Under the pieces are notes generated by a model. The model worked only from the letters and a program-made list of their open reading frames with translations, searched no databases and was not told the origin of the DNA. From positions 186,001-250,000 of the forward strand of contig NZ_JBHLXC010000001.1 of assembly GCF_042432495.1 (NCBI RefSeq): DNA of 64,000 bases, written 5' to 3'. The position numbers and the translations under genes are program-made. Origin of the DNA: Pseudochelatococcus lubricantis (GTDB lineage: Bacteria > Pseudomonadota > Alphaproteobacteria > Rhizobiales > Beijerinckiaceae). Positions 32,204-39,953 of the stretch are shown one piece after another. Numbering within the stretch: the stretch's first letter is position 1; each line of letters starts with the position of its first letter.

Positions 32204-34303
32204 ATGAACGCAGAAATCAGACGGGCCGGGCTCGACGCCCTGTTCCGCCCCGGAAGCATCGCGGTGATCGGCGCCTCGGACGATCCGCGCAAGATCGGGG
32301 GGCGGCCGATCCGCTACATGCTGGAGGCGAAGTCGGCGGTGAAGGTCTATCCCGTCAACCCGACCCGCTCGCAGGTGCAGGGGCTGACTGCCTATCCCAC
32401 GGCCGCCGCCATTCCCGATCAGGTGGATCAGGCGATCATCGCGGTGCCCGCGCGCCAGGCCGAGGCCGCCGTGGCCGATGCCTGCGCCGCCGGCGTGCGT
32501 TCCATCGTGATGTTCAGCGCGGGCTTTGCCGAAGCTGGGGATGAGGGTGCCGCCGCCCAGACCCGGATCATGAAGATGATCCGCGATGCCGGGGCGCGGA
32601 TGATCGGCCCCAATGCCATGGGCTCGTTCAACACGGCGGACCGCGTCTTCTCGACCTTCTCGACCGCGATGGACCGGGGCACGCCCGCCGTGGGCCGGGT
32701 CGGCATGGTCAGCCAGAGCGGCGCGGTCGGGTCCTACCTGCAGAACCTGGTCATCAGCCGGGGCATGGCGATTTCCAAGTTCGTGGCAACCGGCAACGAG
32801 GCCGATGTGCAGGCCGCCGAATGCCTCGAATGGATGGCGCAGGACCCCGATACCGACGTGCTGATGCTCTATATGGAGGGCTGCCGCAACGGGCCGGCCC
32901 TGATCGGCGCCCTGCGCACCGCCCGGCGGATGAAAAAGCCGGTGATCGTGTTCAAGGCAGGCCGCACGGAGGCGGGCCAGACGGTTGCTGCCTCGCATAC
33001 CGGGGCGCTGGCGGGTTCCGTGCAGGTTTTCGACGCGGTATTGCGCGAGGCGGGCGTGTACTCCTGCCAGACGCTGACGGAAATGGTCGACGTCACCTAC
33101 GTTTGCGCGCAGGGCCGCCTGCCCGTCGACAAGACGCTCGCCATCGTCACCGTCTCGGGCGGCGTGGGGGTGATGTCCACCGATGCGGCGATGGAGGCGG
33201 GAATCGCGCTGCCGCCGGTTTCCGAGGCGACGCTGGCCGAAATCCAGAAGGAACTGCCGCTGGCCGTGGGGCTGAATCCGGTGGATACCACCGCGCAGAC
33301 CGTCGGCGACCGGGCCATGCTGACGCGCGCGGTGGAGCGCGTGCTGCGCGACCGCCCCTTCGGTTCGGCGATGCTGTTCTTCGCCAATGCCGGGCGCAAC
33401 GCCCGCGACATGGAAATCCTGGCCGGGCCCCTGCGGGCGCTTCGCGCGGAGTTTCCGGAAACGCAACTGGCGCTGTGCGTGCAAACCACGCCGGAATTCC
33501 GCAGCCAAATCGAGGGACTGGGCTATCTGGTTTTCGAGGACCCGGTGTTCTGCGTCAAGGCGCTGGCAGCGGCGGCCGAGCTGTCGGCCGTGCGGCGGCG
33601 CCCGCTGGTCACGCCCCAGATCGAGGCGCTTGCCCCGGTTGCGCTGACGTCCTCGCCGGACGAGGCCCGGTCCAAGGAGCTGCTGGCGGCGGCCGGGCTG
33701 CATTTCGCGCAGGAACGGGTGGCGGCCAATGCTGACGAGGCCGCTGCGGCGGCGGAGGCCATGGGTTATCCGGTTGTGCTGAAGGTGTTGTCGCCGCAGA
33801 TCGCTCACAAATCCGAAGTTGGCGGCGTTGCGCTGAATTTGGCTGACGCCACGGCGGTGCGGGCGGCCTTCGACCGTGTGGTTTCGAATGCTGCCGCAGC
33901 GGCGCCAGCGGCGGACATTCGCGGCGTGACCGTGGCGCAGATGATCCGGGGCGGCACCCAGACCATCATCGGCGCGCATCGCGACCCGACATTCGGGCCG
34001 GTGGTGATGTTCGGCCTCGGCGGCATCTATACCGAGGTGCTGAAGGATACGGTTCTGCGCACGGCGCCGGTCACGCACGAGGCGGCGCTGGAGATGATCC
34101 GCTCGATCCGCGCCTTCGCCATCCTCGACGGCGCGCGCGGGCAGGAAAAGGCCGATCTGGACGCGATCGCCGGGGCCATCGTCAGGGTCTCCCAGTTCAT
34201 CGCGGCGCAGGGTCCGGAGGTCGAAAGCGTCGAGATCAACCCCTTCATCGCCCTGCCGGAGGGCGGAGTCGGCGTGGACGCCCTGATTCATGTGAAGGCC
34301 TGA
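32204..34303 (+). CDS. ADP-forming acyl-CoA synthetase, CoA-binding plus ATP-grasp
   Basis: A 699-residue paralogue of the enzyme at 19417 with the same domain order: CoA-binding (SIAVIGASDDPRKIGGRP; YPVNPTRSQVQGL), ligase domains (MFSAGFAEAGDEG; GPNAMGSFN; VSQSGAVGSYL), phosphohistidine His265 in SHTGALAG, and C-terminal ATP-grasp (MGYPVVLKVLSPQIAHKSEVGGVALNL; GLGGIYTEVLKDTVLRTAPV; EINPF). It would activate a carboxylic acid to a CoA thioester with ATP to ADP. Two such synthetases in one cluster suggest two free-acid stages, for example the imported substrate and an acid released by cleavage. Starts directly after the previous stop. Confidence 0.9.
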   Translation: MNAEIRRAGLDALFRPGSIAVIGASDDPRKIGGRPIRYMLEAKSAVKVYPVNPTRSQVQGLTAYPTAAAIPDQVDQAIIAVPARQAEAAVADACAAGVRSIVMFSAGFAEAGDEGAAAQTRIMKMIRDAGARMIGPNAMGSFNTADRVFSTFSTAMDRGTPAVGRVGMVSQSGAVGSYLQNLVISRGMAISKFVATGNEADVQAAECLEWMAQDPDTDVLMLYMEGCRNGPALIGALRTARRMKKPVIVFKAGRTEAGQTVAASHTGALAGSVQVFDAVLREAGVYSCQTLTEMVDVTYVCAQGRLPVDKTLAIVTVSGGVGVMSTDAAMEAGIALPPVSEATLAEIQKELPLAVGLNPVDTTAQTVGDRAMLTRAVERVLRDRPFGSAMLFFANAGRNARDMEILAGPLRALRAEFPETQLALCVQTTPEFRSQIEGLGYLVFEDPVFCVKALAAAAELSAVRRRPLVTPQIEALAPVALTSSPDEARSKELLAAAGLHFAQERVAANADEAAAAAEAMGYPVVLKVLSPQIAHKSEVGGVALNLADATAVRAAFDRVVSNAAAAAPAADIRGVTVAQMIRGGTQTIIGAHRDPTFGPVVMFGLGGIYTEVLKDTVLRTAPVTHEAALEMIRSIRAFAILDGARGQEKADLDAIAGAIVRVSQFIAAQGPEVESVEINPFIALPEGGVGVDALIHVKA

Positions 34304-34305
34304 AG

Positions 34306-34326
34306 GCCGCCGTTCCGCGCGGCGGC
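34306..34326 (+). terminator. GC-rich hairpin after the synthetase gene
   Basis: GCCGCCG-TTCCGCG-CGGCGGC, a perfect 7-bp stem just after the stop at 34303. No T-run follows, so it may only slow or protect the transcript before tctC. Confidence 0.4.
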
Positions 34327-34468
34327 GGTCGCATAACCGCAGCTTATCGTCACGCGACGAGATGTCATTTGCCAGGCGGCATCGCGAGGGCCCTACATGG
34401 ACTCCGCAGCCGACTGGCCGCGAAACGGACGATCGCACGAGACGATCGCCGGAGGAGGAGATACCCGA

Positions 34469-35434
34469 ATGAAAGCCGCTTTCAAGTCATGGATCGTGGG
34501 CTGCGGGCTTGCGCTTTGCGCAGCCCTGTGGGGTGGCCAGGCCTCGGCCGACATCGCCTCGCAATCCACGATCCAGATCGTCGTGCCGTTCAACCCCGGC
34601 GGCTCGACCGATCCCTTCGTCCGCTTTCTGGCGGAGGAACTGCAGCACAAGCTGGGCAAGCCGGTCGTGGTGATCAACAAGCCCGGCGCGGGCGGCGTGG
34701 TCGGCACGGCCGAGGCCGCGCGCAACTCCGGAGACGGATCGACGCTGCTGTTCTCCAGCTCGTCGTTCCTGACGGGGCCGGCCTACAATCCGAACGCCGG
34801 CTACGATCCGGTCAAGAAATTCAAAGCCATCTCGGTTCTTGGCTTCAACGAGTTCATGATCATCGGCTCGCCCGCCGCCGGGGTGACGACGATCGACGAT
34901 CTCTTCGCCAAGAACAAGGCGGGCAAGATCGTCATGTCGACGGCCGGCGTCGGGTCATCGACGCACTTCGTCGGGCGGATGGTGTCGAACGAGCTGGGCC
35001 TGAAACCGAGGATCCTGCATATGAAATCCTCGGGCGAGGCGATGATGGAAGTCATCGCCGGCCGGGCGGATTACTACGTCGGGTCCGTCGGCTCCTCGGC
35101 GCCGTATCTGAACAACAATCAGGGCAAGGCGGTGCTGTATCTGGGCAAGGGGCGCCGCCCGGAATTTCCCGAGGTGCCGTCGGCCGCCGAAAAGGGCTTT
35201 GCCGAGGTCGAGGCGGCGCAATGGTTCGGCTTCTTCGCGCCGGCCGGGCTCAGCGACAAGGATGTGACCATGCTGAACCGCATGGTAGCGGAAATCATGC
35301 TGTCCGAAAAAGGTCGGGAGCTGACGGCCAACCAGGGCGTGCGGTTTGAAGACTGGGATGCCGCCGCGTTCCAGGCCTATATGGCCAGGGAATTCGCGAA
35401 CTGGCAGGCGCTGGTCGCCGCCGGCATGGAGTGA
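34469..35434 (+). CDS. tctC: TTT transporter periplasmic binding protein TctC (Bug family)
   Basis: A 321-residue exported protein. Signal peptide MKAAFKSWIVGCGLALCAALW with an ASA cleavage site before residue 31. The mature part has the Bug/TctC features: IQIVVPFNPGGSTDPFVRFLAEEL, KPVVVINKPGAGGVVGTAEAARNSGDGSTLLFSS, GVGSSTHFVGRM, and GFFAPAGLSDKDVTMLNRMVAEI. It captures an organic acid and delivers it to TctA/TctB, whose genes lie at the other end of this cluster; no second membrane pair is present here. ATG at 34469 has GGAGGAGGAG upstream; an earlier frame start would hide the signal peptide. Confidence 0.92.
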   Translation: MKAAFKSWIVGCGLALCAALWGGQASADIASQSTIQIVVPFNPGGSTDPFVRFLAEELQHKLGKPVVVINKPGAGGVVGTAEAARNSGDGSTLLFSSSSFLTGPAYNPNAGYDPVKKFKAISVLGFNEFMIIGSPAAGVTTIDDLFAKNKAGKIVMSTAGVGSSTHFVGRMVSNELGLKPRILHMKSSGEAMMEVIAGRADYYVGSVGSSAPYLNNNQGKAVLYLGKGRRPEFPEVPSAAEKGFAEVEAAQWFGFFAPAGLSDKDVTMLNRMVAEIMLSEKGRELTANQGVRFEDWDAAAFQAYMAREFANWQALVAAGME

Positions 35435-35453
35435 CCCTCCCGCCGATGGCAAC

Positions 35454-35475
35454 GCTGCCTCCGTGCGGAGGCAGC
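35454..35475. terminator. Bidirectional hairpin between convergent genes
   Basis: GCTGCCTCC-GTGC-GGAGGCAGC, a perfect 9-bp stem with a 4-nt loop, lies between the tctC stop and the stop of the convergent hydrolase gene. It lacks a long T-run on either strand but its position favours a shared transcript end. Confidence 0.6.
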
Positions 35476-35485
35476 CGCCCACCGC

Positions 35486-36700
35486 TCAGTCGTTCGACAG
35501 AATCCACTTCGCGATCACGGGCCAGGTTTCGGCGATGGTCTTGTGGCCCATGAACAGCCCGATATGCCCGCCGGGAACGAGCGCCGAGCTGATCTTTTCA
35601 GGCGGCGTTCCGAGCAGATCCTTCGCGGCGAACACCTGTTCGCGCGTCGTGATGTCATCCGCCTCGCCCGCCAGCAGAAACGCCGGGCAGGTGACGTCGC
35701 CCAGCTTCAGCGTGCGCCCGAGGCCGGTGAACTGGCCTTTCGCGAACCGGTTTTCCTTGAACAGCAACCGGATCGCCTGAAGGTAATAGGTTCCCGGCAA
35801 ATCCAGCGGGTTCTCGTACCAGCTTTCGAAATGCTTCGTCCGCTCGACGTAGCTCTTGTCGTCCAGATGCTCATAGAGCGTGACGTACTTGTCGATATAT
35901 TGCTTGTCGGGATGCATGTTCTTCCAGCCCGCCAGCATGAACTTGCCGGGCATGCGCCCCTCGCCCAACGCGACCATCTCTTCATAGGCCGCCAGCGGCA
36001 TGGCATGGGCAAGCTCGCGGATCGGGCCGTGGCCCGCGTCCGTGTCGATGGGCGCGCCCGCAAGCACCAGGGAGGCGATCTTTTGCGGGAACCGGGCCGC
36101 CATCATGGCCGAGAGCCAGCCGCCCTGGCAGAGCCCCACCAGATGCACACGCCCGCCCAGGTCGTCGATCGCGGCATTCAGCTCCGCCAGATAGGTGTCG
36201 ATGGAGAAATAGCGCATCTCGGGTGTGGCGCTTTTCCAGTCAGTCACCCAGACGGCAGGAGCCCCCGCCGCCAGCAGCGCGGCGACAAGGCTTTGCCCCT
36301 CGCCGAAATCGGCGATGGTCGCCCCGTGCCCGGCGTAGGGCGCATCGACGAGGATCGGCGTGCCCGTGCTCGGTATACCTTGGCCCGGTGTACCCTGGCC
36401 CGGTGTACCCTGGCCCGGCGTGCCGAATTCCCGCAGCAACATGGTGGAGAGATCGAGCCGCACGGTGTTCTTCGTGTGCCATACCGGCGCCGGCGGATTG
36501 TCGATCTCTTCCGCTTCCTTCAGGAAGCCGAGCAGATGATCCGGAACCGACAAGGCGGCCTGTTCCGCCGCGAACATCGCCGAAAGTGGCCAGAACATCG
36601 GGACGCTGTGTTCGCCCGCGCCCTGTCCGGTCCGCCGTGCTTCAACTTTTTCAGCCATCGCCTGCCATCCCTTCGGTAAGGTTCCCCGCGCCCGGTTCAT
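35486..36700 (-). CDS. PHA-synthase-like alpha/beta hydrolase with cysteine nucleophile
   Basis: A 404-residue alpha/beta-fold protein. The elbow is VHLVGLCQGGW, with Cys191 where most hydrolases have Ser, as in poly(3-hydroxyalkanoate) synthases and some intracellular PHB depolymerases. VWVTDWKSATPEMRYFSIDTYLAELNAAI parallels the PhaC lid region, and GGHIGLFMGHK gives the histidine. The protein is shorter than PhaC (~600), so it is more likely a depolymerase-like or uncharacterised relative. A linker at about residues 93-113 is made of repeated GTPGQ units (15-bp DNA repeats). ATG at 36700 has GGGGAGAG upstream; ATG at 36658 is possible. Confidence 0.75.
   Translation of the reverse strand: MNRARGTLPKGWQAMAEKVEARRTGQGAGEHSVPMFWPLSAMFAAEQAALSVPDHLLGFLKEAEEIDNPPAPVWHTKNTVRLDLSTMLLREFGTPGQGTPGQGTPGQGIPSTGTPILVDAPYAGHGATIADFGEGQSLVAALLAAGAPAVWVTDWKSATPEMRYFSIDTYLAELNAAIDDLGGRVHLVGLCQGGWLSAMMAARFPQKIASLVLAGAPIDTDAGHGPIRELAHAMPLAAYEEMVALGEGRMPGKFMLAGWKNMHPDKQYIDKYVTLYEHLDDKSYVERTKHFESWYENPLDLPGTYYLQAIRLLFKENRFAKGQFTGLGRTLKLGDVTCPAFLLAGEADDITTREQVFAAKDLLGTPPEKISSALVPGGHIGLFMGHKTIAETWPVIAKWILSND
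36371..36420. repeat. 15-bp tandem repeat inside the PHA-synthase-like gene
   Basis: CGGTATACCTTGGCC, then CGGTGTACCCTGGCC twice (36386-36415) and a decayed fourth unit. It is in frame and encodes GTPGQ repeats in a surface linker; copy number could vary without breaking the gene. Confidence 0.85.
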
Positions 36701-36765
36701 ACTCTCCCCATCTGGTAGCCGCGGCAAGTTGCATGTTCGTGACGGAAACGTCTGTCGCCCGGCCG

Positions 36766-36869
36766 CTGGAAACTGTCGTGTTTACATTGAAACAGGACAG
36801 TTTCCAGTTTCCTTATGTTGAGCGAATTCTGATCGATCAGATGATTCCATCTGATCGGAATGCGCTCTA
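36766..36869. repeat. Composite palindromic element, full copy (copy 5)
   Basis: Module A: CTGGAAACTGTCGTGT (36766-36781) pairs with ACAGGACAGTTTCCAG (36792-36807), one mismatch. Linker TTTCCTTATGTT. Module B: left arm GAGCGAATTCTGATCGATCAGAT, core GATTCC, right arm ATCTGATCGGAATGCGCTC, ending in CTA, which is the reverse of the TAG stop of the Lrp-type gene at 36867. The left arm has a GATC doubling shared with the partial copy at 17051. It sits upstream of the hydrolase gene and downstream of the regulator gene. Confidence 0.85.
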
Positions 36870-37361
36870 GCCCGCCTTGCCGCTTCTGACTGCGAGCGGC
36901 GCGCGGGAGCGGCTGCGGGCGGCGAGCGCGTTGCGGATCGCGAAGCTCGAATGGATGCGCGATACGCCGGGCAGCGTCGAGAGAATTTCCGTATGGACGC
37001 GCTCGAACGCTGCCGCGTTTTCCACCTCGACGCGCAGCAGGTAGTCGGCCGAGCCTGTCATCAGATAGCACTCGCGGATCTCGGGATGCTTGCGCACCGC
37101 CGTCTCGAAGCGGGTGAGATAGTCCTCCGTCTGCCGTTCTAGCGTGATATTGACGATGACCGCCATGGTGGTTTCCGGCAGGGCGTGGTCGATGATGGCC
37201 GTGTAGCCCCGGATCACGCCGCTGTGTTCGAGCTGCCTGATCCGCCGCAGGCAGGCGGAGGGCGACAGGCCGACTTCCTCCGCGAGCCGGGCGTTGCTCA
37301 TGCGCGCGTCGAGACGCAGCAGGCGGATGATGTTGCGGTCGATGGTGTCGAGACCGGTCAT
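36867..37361 (-). CDS. Lrp/AsnC-family regulator (DadR/AldR-like)
   Basis: A 164-residue Lrp-type regulator: N-terminal helix-turn-helix LDTIDRNIIRLLRLDARMSNARLAEEVGLSPSACLRRIRQLEHSGVI, then the RAM effector domain (ITLERQTEDYLTRFETAVRKHPEIRECYLMTGSADYLLRVEVE). Divergent from alanine racemase and D-amino-acid dehydrogenase, the arrangement of a dad operon activator that senses alanine. The final ~20 residues are Arg/Ser-rich and the TAG stop lies in a palindromic repeat, so the C-terminus may have been altered by that element. Confidence 0.9.
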   Translation of the reverse strand: MTGLDTIDRNIIRLLRLDARMSNARLAEEVGLSPSACLRRIRQLEHSGVIRGYTAIIDHALPETTMAVIVNITLERQTEDYLTRFETAVRKHPEIRECYLMTGSADYLLRVEVENAAAFERVHTEILSTLPGVSRIHSSFAIRNALAARSRSRAPLAVRSGKAG

Positions 37362-37388
37362 GCAGGAACCTTCCGTTTTGACGTCGAT

Positions 37389-37409
37389 TATTGCACAAAT
37401 TATCCAATA
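37389..37409. promoter_or_regulatory. Candidate Lrp-type operator between regulator and alr
   Basis: TATTG-N11-CAATA, an inverted repeat in the only AT-rich part of the 160-bp divergent gap. Lrp-family proteins bind AT-rich inverted repeats of about this length. It lies 27 bp from the regulator start and 112 bp from alr. Confidence 0.5.
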
Positions 37410-37521
37410 GTGAAATTTTCAGGCGCACTTTGCGCATCCATTGCGTGATCCTTGCGCTAGATTCGATGCGTTTTGCAGGTGGCCCGCTGTCGCGGCGGCA
37501 ACCCCGGTGCCGAGGTGTTTC

Positions 37522-38679
37522 ATGTACGACGACGTTTCTCCATCCCTCGCGCGGGAGATTTCCTGCGGCGTGCTGACGATCGATCTCGATGCGCTGGCGC
37601 GCAATTACCGCGCGCTCCGGGCGCGGCTTGAGGGAGGCGCCACCGGCGCCGTCGTCAAGGCGGATGCCTATGGCCTTGGCGCGCAGCGGGTTGCACCCGT
37701 GCTTTACGATGCCGGCTGCCGCGATTTTTTCGTCGCCCATCTCGGCGAGGCCCTGAAGCTGCGGCCCGTGCTCGGGCACGACGCGCGGCTCTTCGTGCTG
37801 AACGGCCTGCTGCCCGGCGCGGAAGGCCTGTGCGCCGATGCCGGCATCGTGCCCGTTCTCAACTCGCTCGAACAGGCGGCTAACTGGGCCGCGACGGCGC
37901 GGGAGCGCGGGCGGGAGCTGCCGGCGGTTCTCCAGTTCGACACAGGCATGTCGCGGCTCGGGCTTTCCGGCGGCGAGGTGCAGGCCCTTGCGGCCGATCC
38001 CGCGCTGCTCGCCGGGGTGCGCCTCGCCTATCTGATGAGCCATCTTGCCTGCGCCGACGAGCCGGGCAATCTGCAGAACGCCGATCAGCTCGCAGTCCTG
38101 CACCGCTGCGCCGCGCTGTTTCCGGATGTGCCTCTGTGCTTTGCCAACTCCGGCGGCATCTTCCTTGGCGCCGGCTATCACGGTGCGTTGGCGCGTCCCG
38201 GCATCGCGCTCTACGGCGGCGTTCCGGCTCCGGGGGCCGACAACCCGCTGTCGCCGGTCGTGCGGCTCGACGTGCGCGTGATCCAGACCCGCACGGTGCC
38301 CGCCGGCGCGCGCGTGGGCTATGGCGGCACCCACATCACGGCGGGCGAGACGCGCCTCGCGACGATCGCGGCGGGATACGCCGATGGCATCTTCCGCCAC
38401 CTGAGCAACCGCGGCGCCGTCTATTTCGGCGGTGTGCGGCTGCCGATCGCCGGGCGCGTGTCCATGGACAGCATCACCGTCGACATCTCAGCGCTGCCGC
38501 CGGGAACGCTGCGGCTGGGCAGCCTCGTCGAGGTGATCGGCCCGCACCAGACGCTGGAGGACATCGCCGGGGCCGCCGGCACCATTTCCTACGAAATCCT
38601 GACCAGCCTCGGGCGGCGCTATCATCGTGACTATCCGCGCGCCGGCACGGCAACGGAAGAAAACAGGGGAACCGCATGA
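37522..38679 (+). CDS. alr: Alanine racemase (PLP-dependent)
   Basis: A 385-residue alanine racemase. The PLP lysine is Lys46 in AVVKADAYGLG, and the second base is Tyr267 in RVGYGGTHI. Other family features: LQFDTGMSRLGLS, LSHLACADEPGN, ANSGGIFLG, RPGIALYGG, IAAGYADG and GRVSMDSITVDIS. It interconverts L- and D-alanine. With the downstream D-amino-acid dehydrogenase it forms a catabolic pair (DadX type), so this is probably the inducible racemase for alanine use as carbon and nitrogen source. ATG at 37522 has GAGGTG upstream. TGA overlaps the dadA start (ATGA). Confidence 0.95.
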   Translation: MYDDVSPSLAREISCGVLTIDLDALARNYRALRARLEGGATGAVVKADAYGLGAQRVAPVLYDAGCRDFFVAHLGEALKLRPVLGHDARLFVLNGLLPGAEGLCADAGIVPVLNSLEQAANWAATARERGRELPAVLQFDTGMSRLGLSGGEVQALAADPALLAGVRLAYLMSHLACADEPGNLQNADQLAVLHRCAALFPDVPLCFANSGGIFLGAGYHGALARPGIALYGGVPAPGADNPLSPVVRLDVRVIQTRTVPAGARVGYGGTHITAGETRLATIAAGYADGIFRHLSNRGAVYFGGVRLPIAGRVSMDSITVDISALPPGTLRLGSLVEVIGPHQTLEDIAGAAGTISYEILTSLGRRYHRDYPRAGTATEENRGTA

Positions 38680-39932
38680 ACATCGTCATTCTCGGCTCGG
38701 GCGTGATCGGCGTCACGTCCGCCTATTATCTCGCGAAGGCGGGCCACAAGGTCACGGTGCTCGACCGCCAGCCCGGTCCCGCGCTTGAGACGAGCTTCGC
38801 CAACGCCGGCGAAATCTCGCCCGGCTATGCCTCGCCGTGGGCCGCGCCCGGCATTCCGCTGAAGGCGCTCAAGTGGCTGTTCATGAAGCATGCGCCGCTG
38901 GTGATCCACCCGGTCGCCGCGCTCGCCTCCTGGCGCTGGATGTTCGCCATGCTGTGGGAGTGCTCAGAGGAGCGCTACAAGATCAACAAGGGGCGGATGG
39001 TGCGCCTTGCCGAATACAGCCGCGACAGCCTGATCGCGCTGCGGGCGGAGACGGGCATCGCCTACGACCACCGCACGCAGGGCACGCTGCAGGTGTTCCG
39101 CACGCACAAGCAGCTCGACGGCGTCGCCAAGGACATCGCGGTGCTGAAGGCGGACGGCGTGCCGTTCGAGGTGCTGGACGCGGCCGGCTGCGCGGCGGCG
39201 GAGCCGGGCCTTGCGCGGGTGCGGGACAAGATCGTCGGCGGCCTGCGCCTGCCGAACGACGAGACTGGCGACTGCTTCAAGTTCACCAACGAACTGCACC
39301 GGATTTGCGAGGGGCTCGGCGTCGAGTTCCGCTTCGGCGTCGATATCCGCCGCCTGCGGGTGGCGGGAGACCGCATCGCAGCCGTCGAGACGGCGACCGG
39401 CGACATCAAGGCCGACCTTTTCGTCGCCGCGCTCGGCAGCTACGCGCCGGGGCTGCTCGCGCCGCTCGGCCTGCGCCTGCCGGTTTATCCGGTGAAGGGC
39501 TATTCGATCACGCTGCCCGTCGTCGACGAGGCGCGCGCGCCGGTCTCCACGGTGATGGACGAAACCTACAAGGTGGCGATCACCAGGCTAGGCGACCGCA
39601 TCCGGGTGGGCGGCATGGCGGAGATCGCGGGCTTCAACCTCGATCTGCCCCAGGCGCGCCGGGAGACGCTGGAACATTCCGTCGAGGACCTCTTCGGCGG
39701 TGCCGGCGACCGGAGGCAGGCGACCTTCTGGACCGGTCTGCGGCCGATGACGCCGGACGGCACGCCGGTGATCGGCCCCACGCGCTACGCGAACCTCTTC
39801 CTTAACAGCGGCCACGGCACGCTCGGCTGGACCATGTCCTGCGGCTCCGGCCGCGTGCTGGCCGACCTGATCGGCGGCACGAAGCCGGACATCGAGACGG
39901 CAGACCTCGCGCTCGACCGCTACGGCGCATGA
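38676..39932 (+). CDS. dadA: D-amino acid dehydrogenase (FAD)
   Basis: A 418-residue flavoprotein of the DadA family. FAD site ILGSGVIGVTSAYYLAKAGH (4-23) and VTVLDRQ; then ETSFANAGEISPGYASPWAAPGIPLKALKWL, which is diagnostic for DadA; C-terminal FWTGLRPMTPDGTPVIGPT and NLFLNSGHGTLGWTMSCGSGR. It oxidises D-alanine and other D-amino acids to 2-oxo acids and ammonia, passing electrons to the respiratory chain. Coupled to alr by a 4-bp overlap. Confidence 0.95.
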   Translation: MNIVILGSGVIGVTSAYYLAKAGHKVTVLDRQPGPALETSFANAGEISPGYASPWAAPGIPLKALKWLFMKHAPLVIHPVAALASWRWMFAMLWECSEERYKINKGRMVRLAEYSRDSLIALRAETGIAYDHRTQGTLQVFRTHKQLDGVAKDIAVLKADGVPFEVLDAAGCAAAEPGLARVRDKIVGGLRLPNDETGDCFKFTNELHRICEGLGVEFRFGVDIRRLRVAGDRIAAVETATGDIKADLFVAALGSYAPGLLAPLGLRLPVYPVKGYSITLPVVDEARAPVSTVMDETYKVAITRLGDRIRVGGMAEIAGFNLDLPQARRETLEHSVEDLFGGAGDRRQATFWTGLRPMTPDGTPVIGPTRYANLFLNSGHGTLGWTMSCGSGRVLADLIGGTKPDIETADLALDRYGA

Positions 39933-39953
39933 GCCGCTGAAGCGCGCCGGGCG

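Noticed and set aside
31472..34438. A 988-codon minus-strand open frame across the ACAD and synthetase genes
   Set aside because: Same shadow effect. It spans two well-conserved genes and their junction and shows no recognisable family.
36371..36420. CRISPR-like short repeats
   Set aside because: The 15-bp units are contiguous, have no spacers, lie in frame inside a gene, and no cas gene is present.
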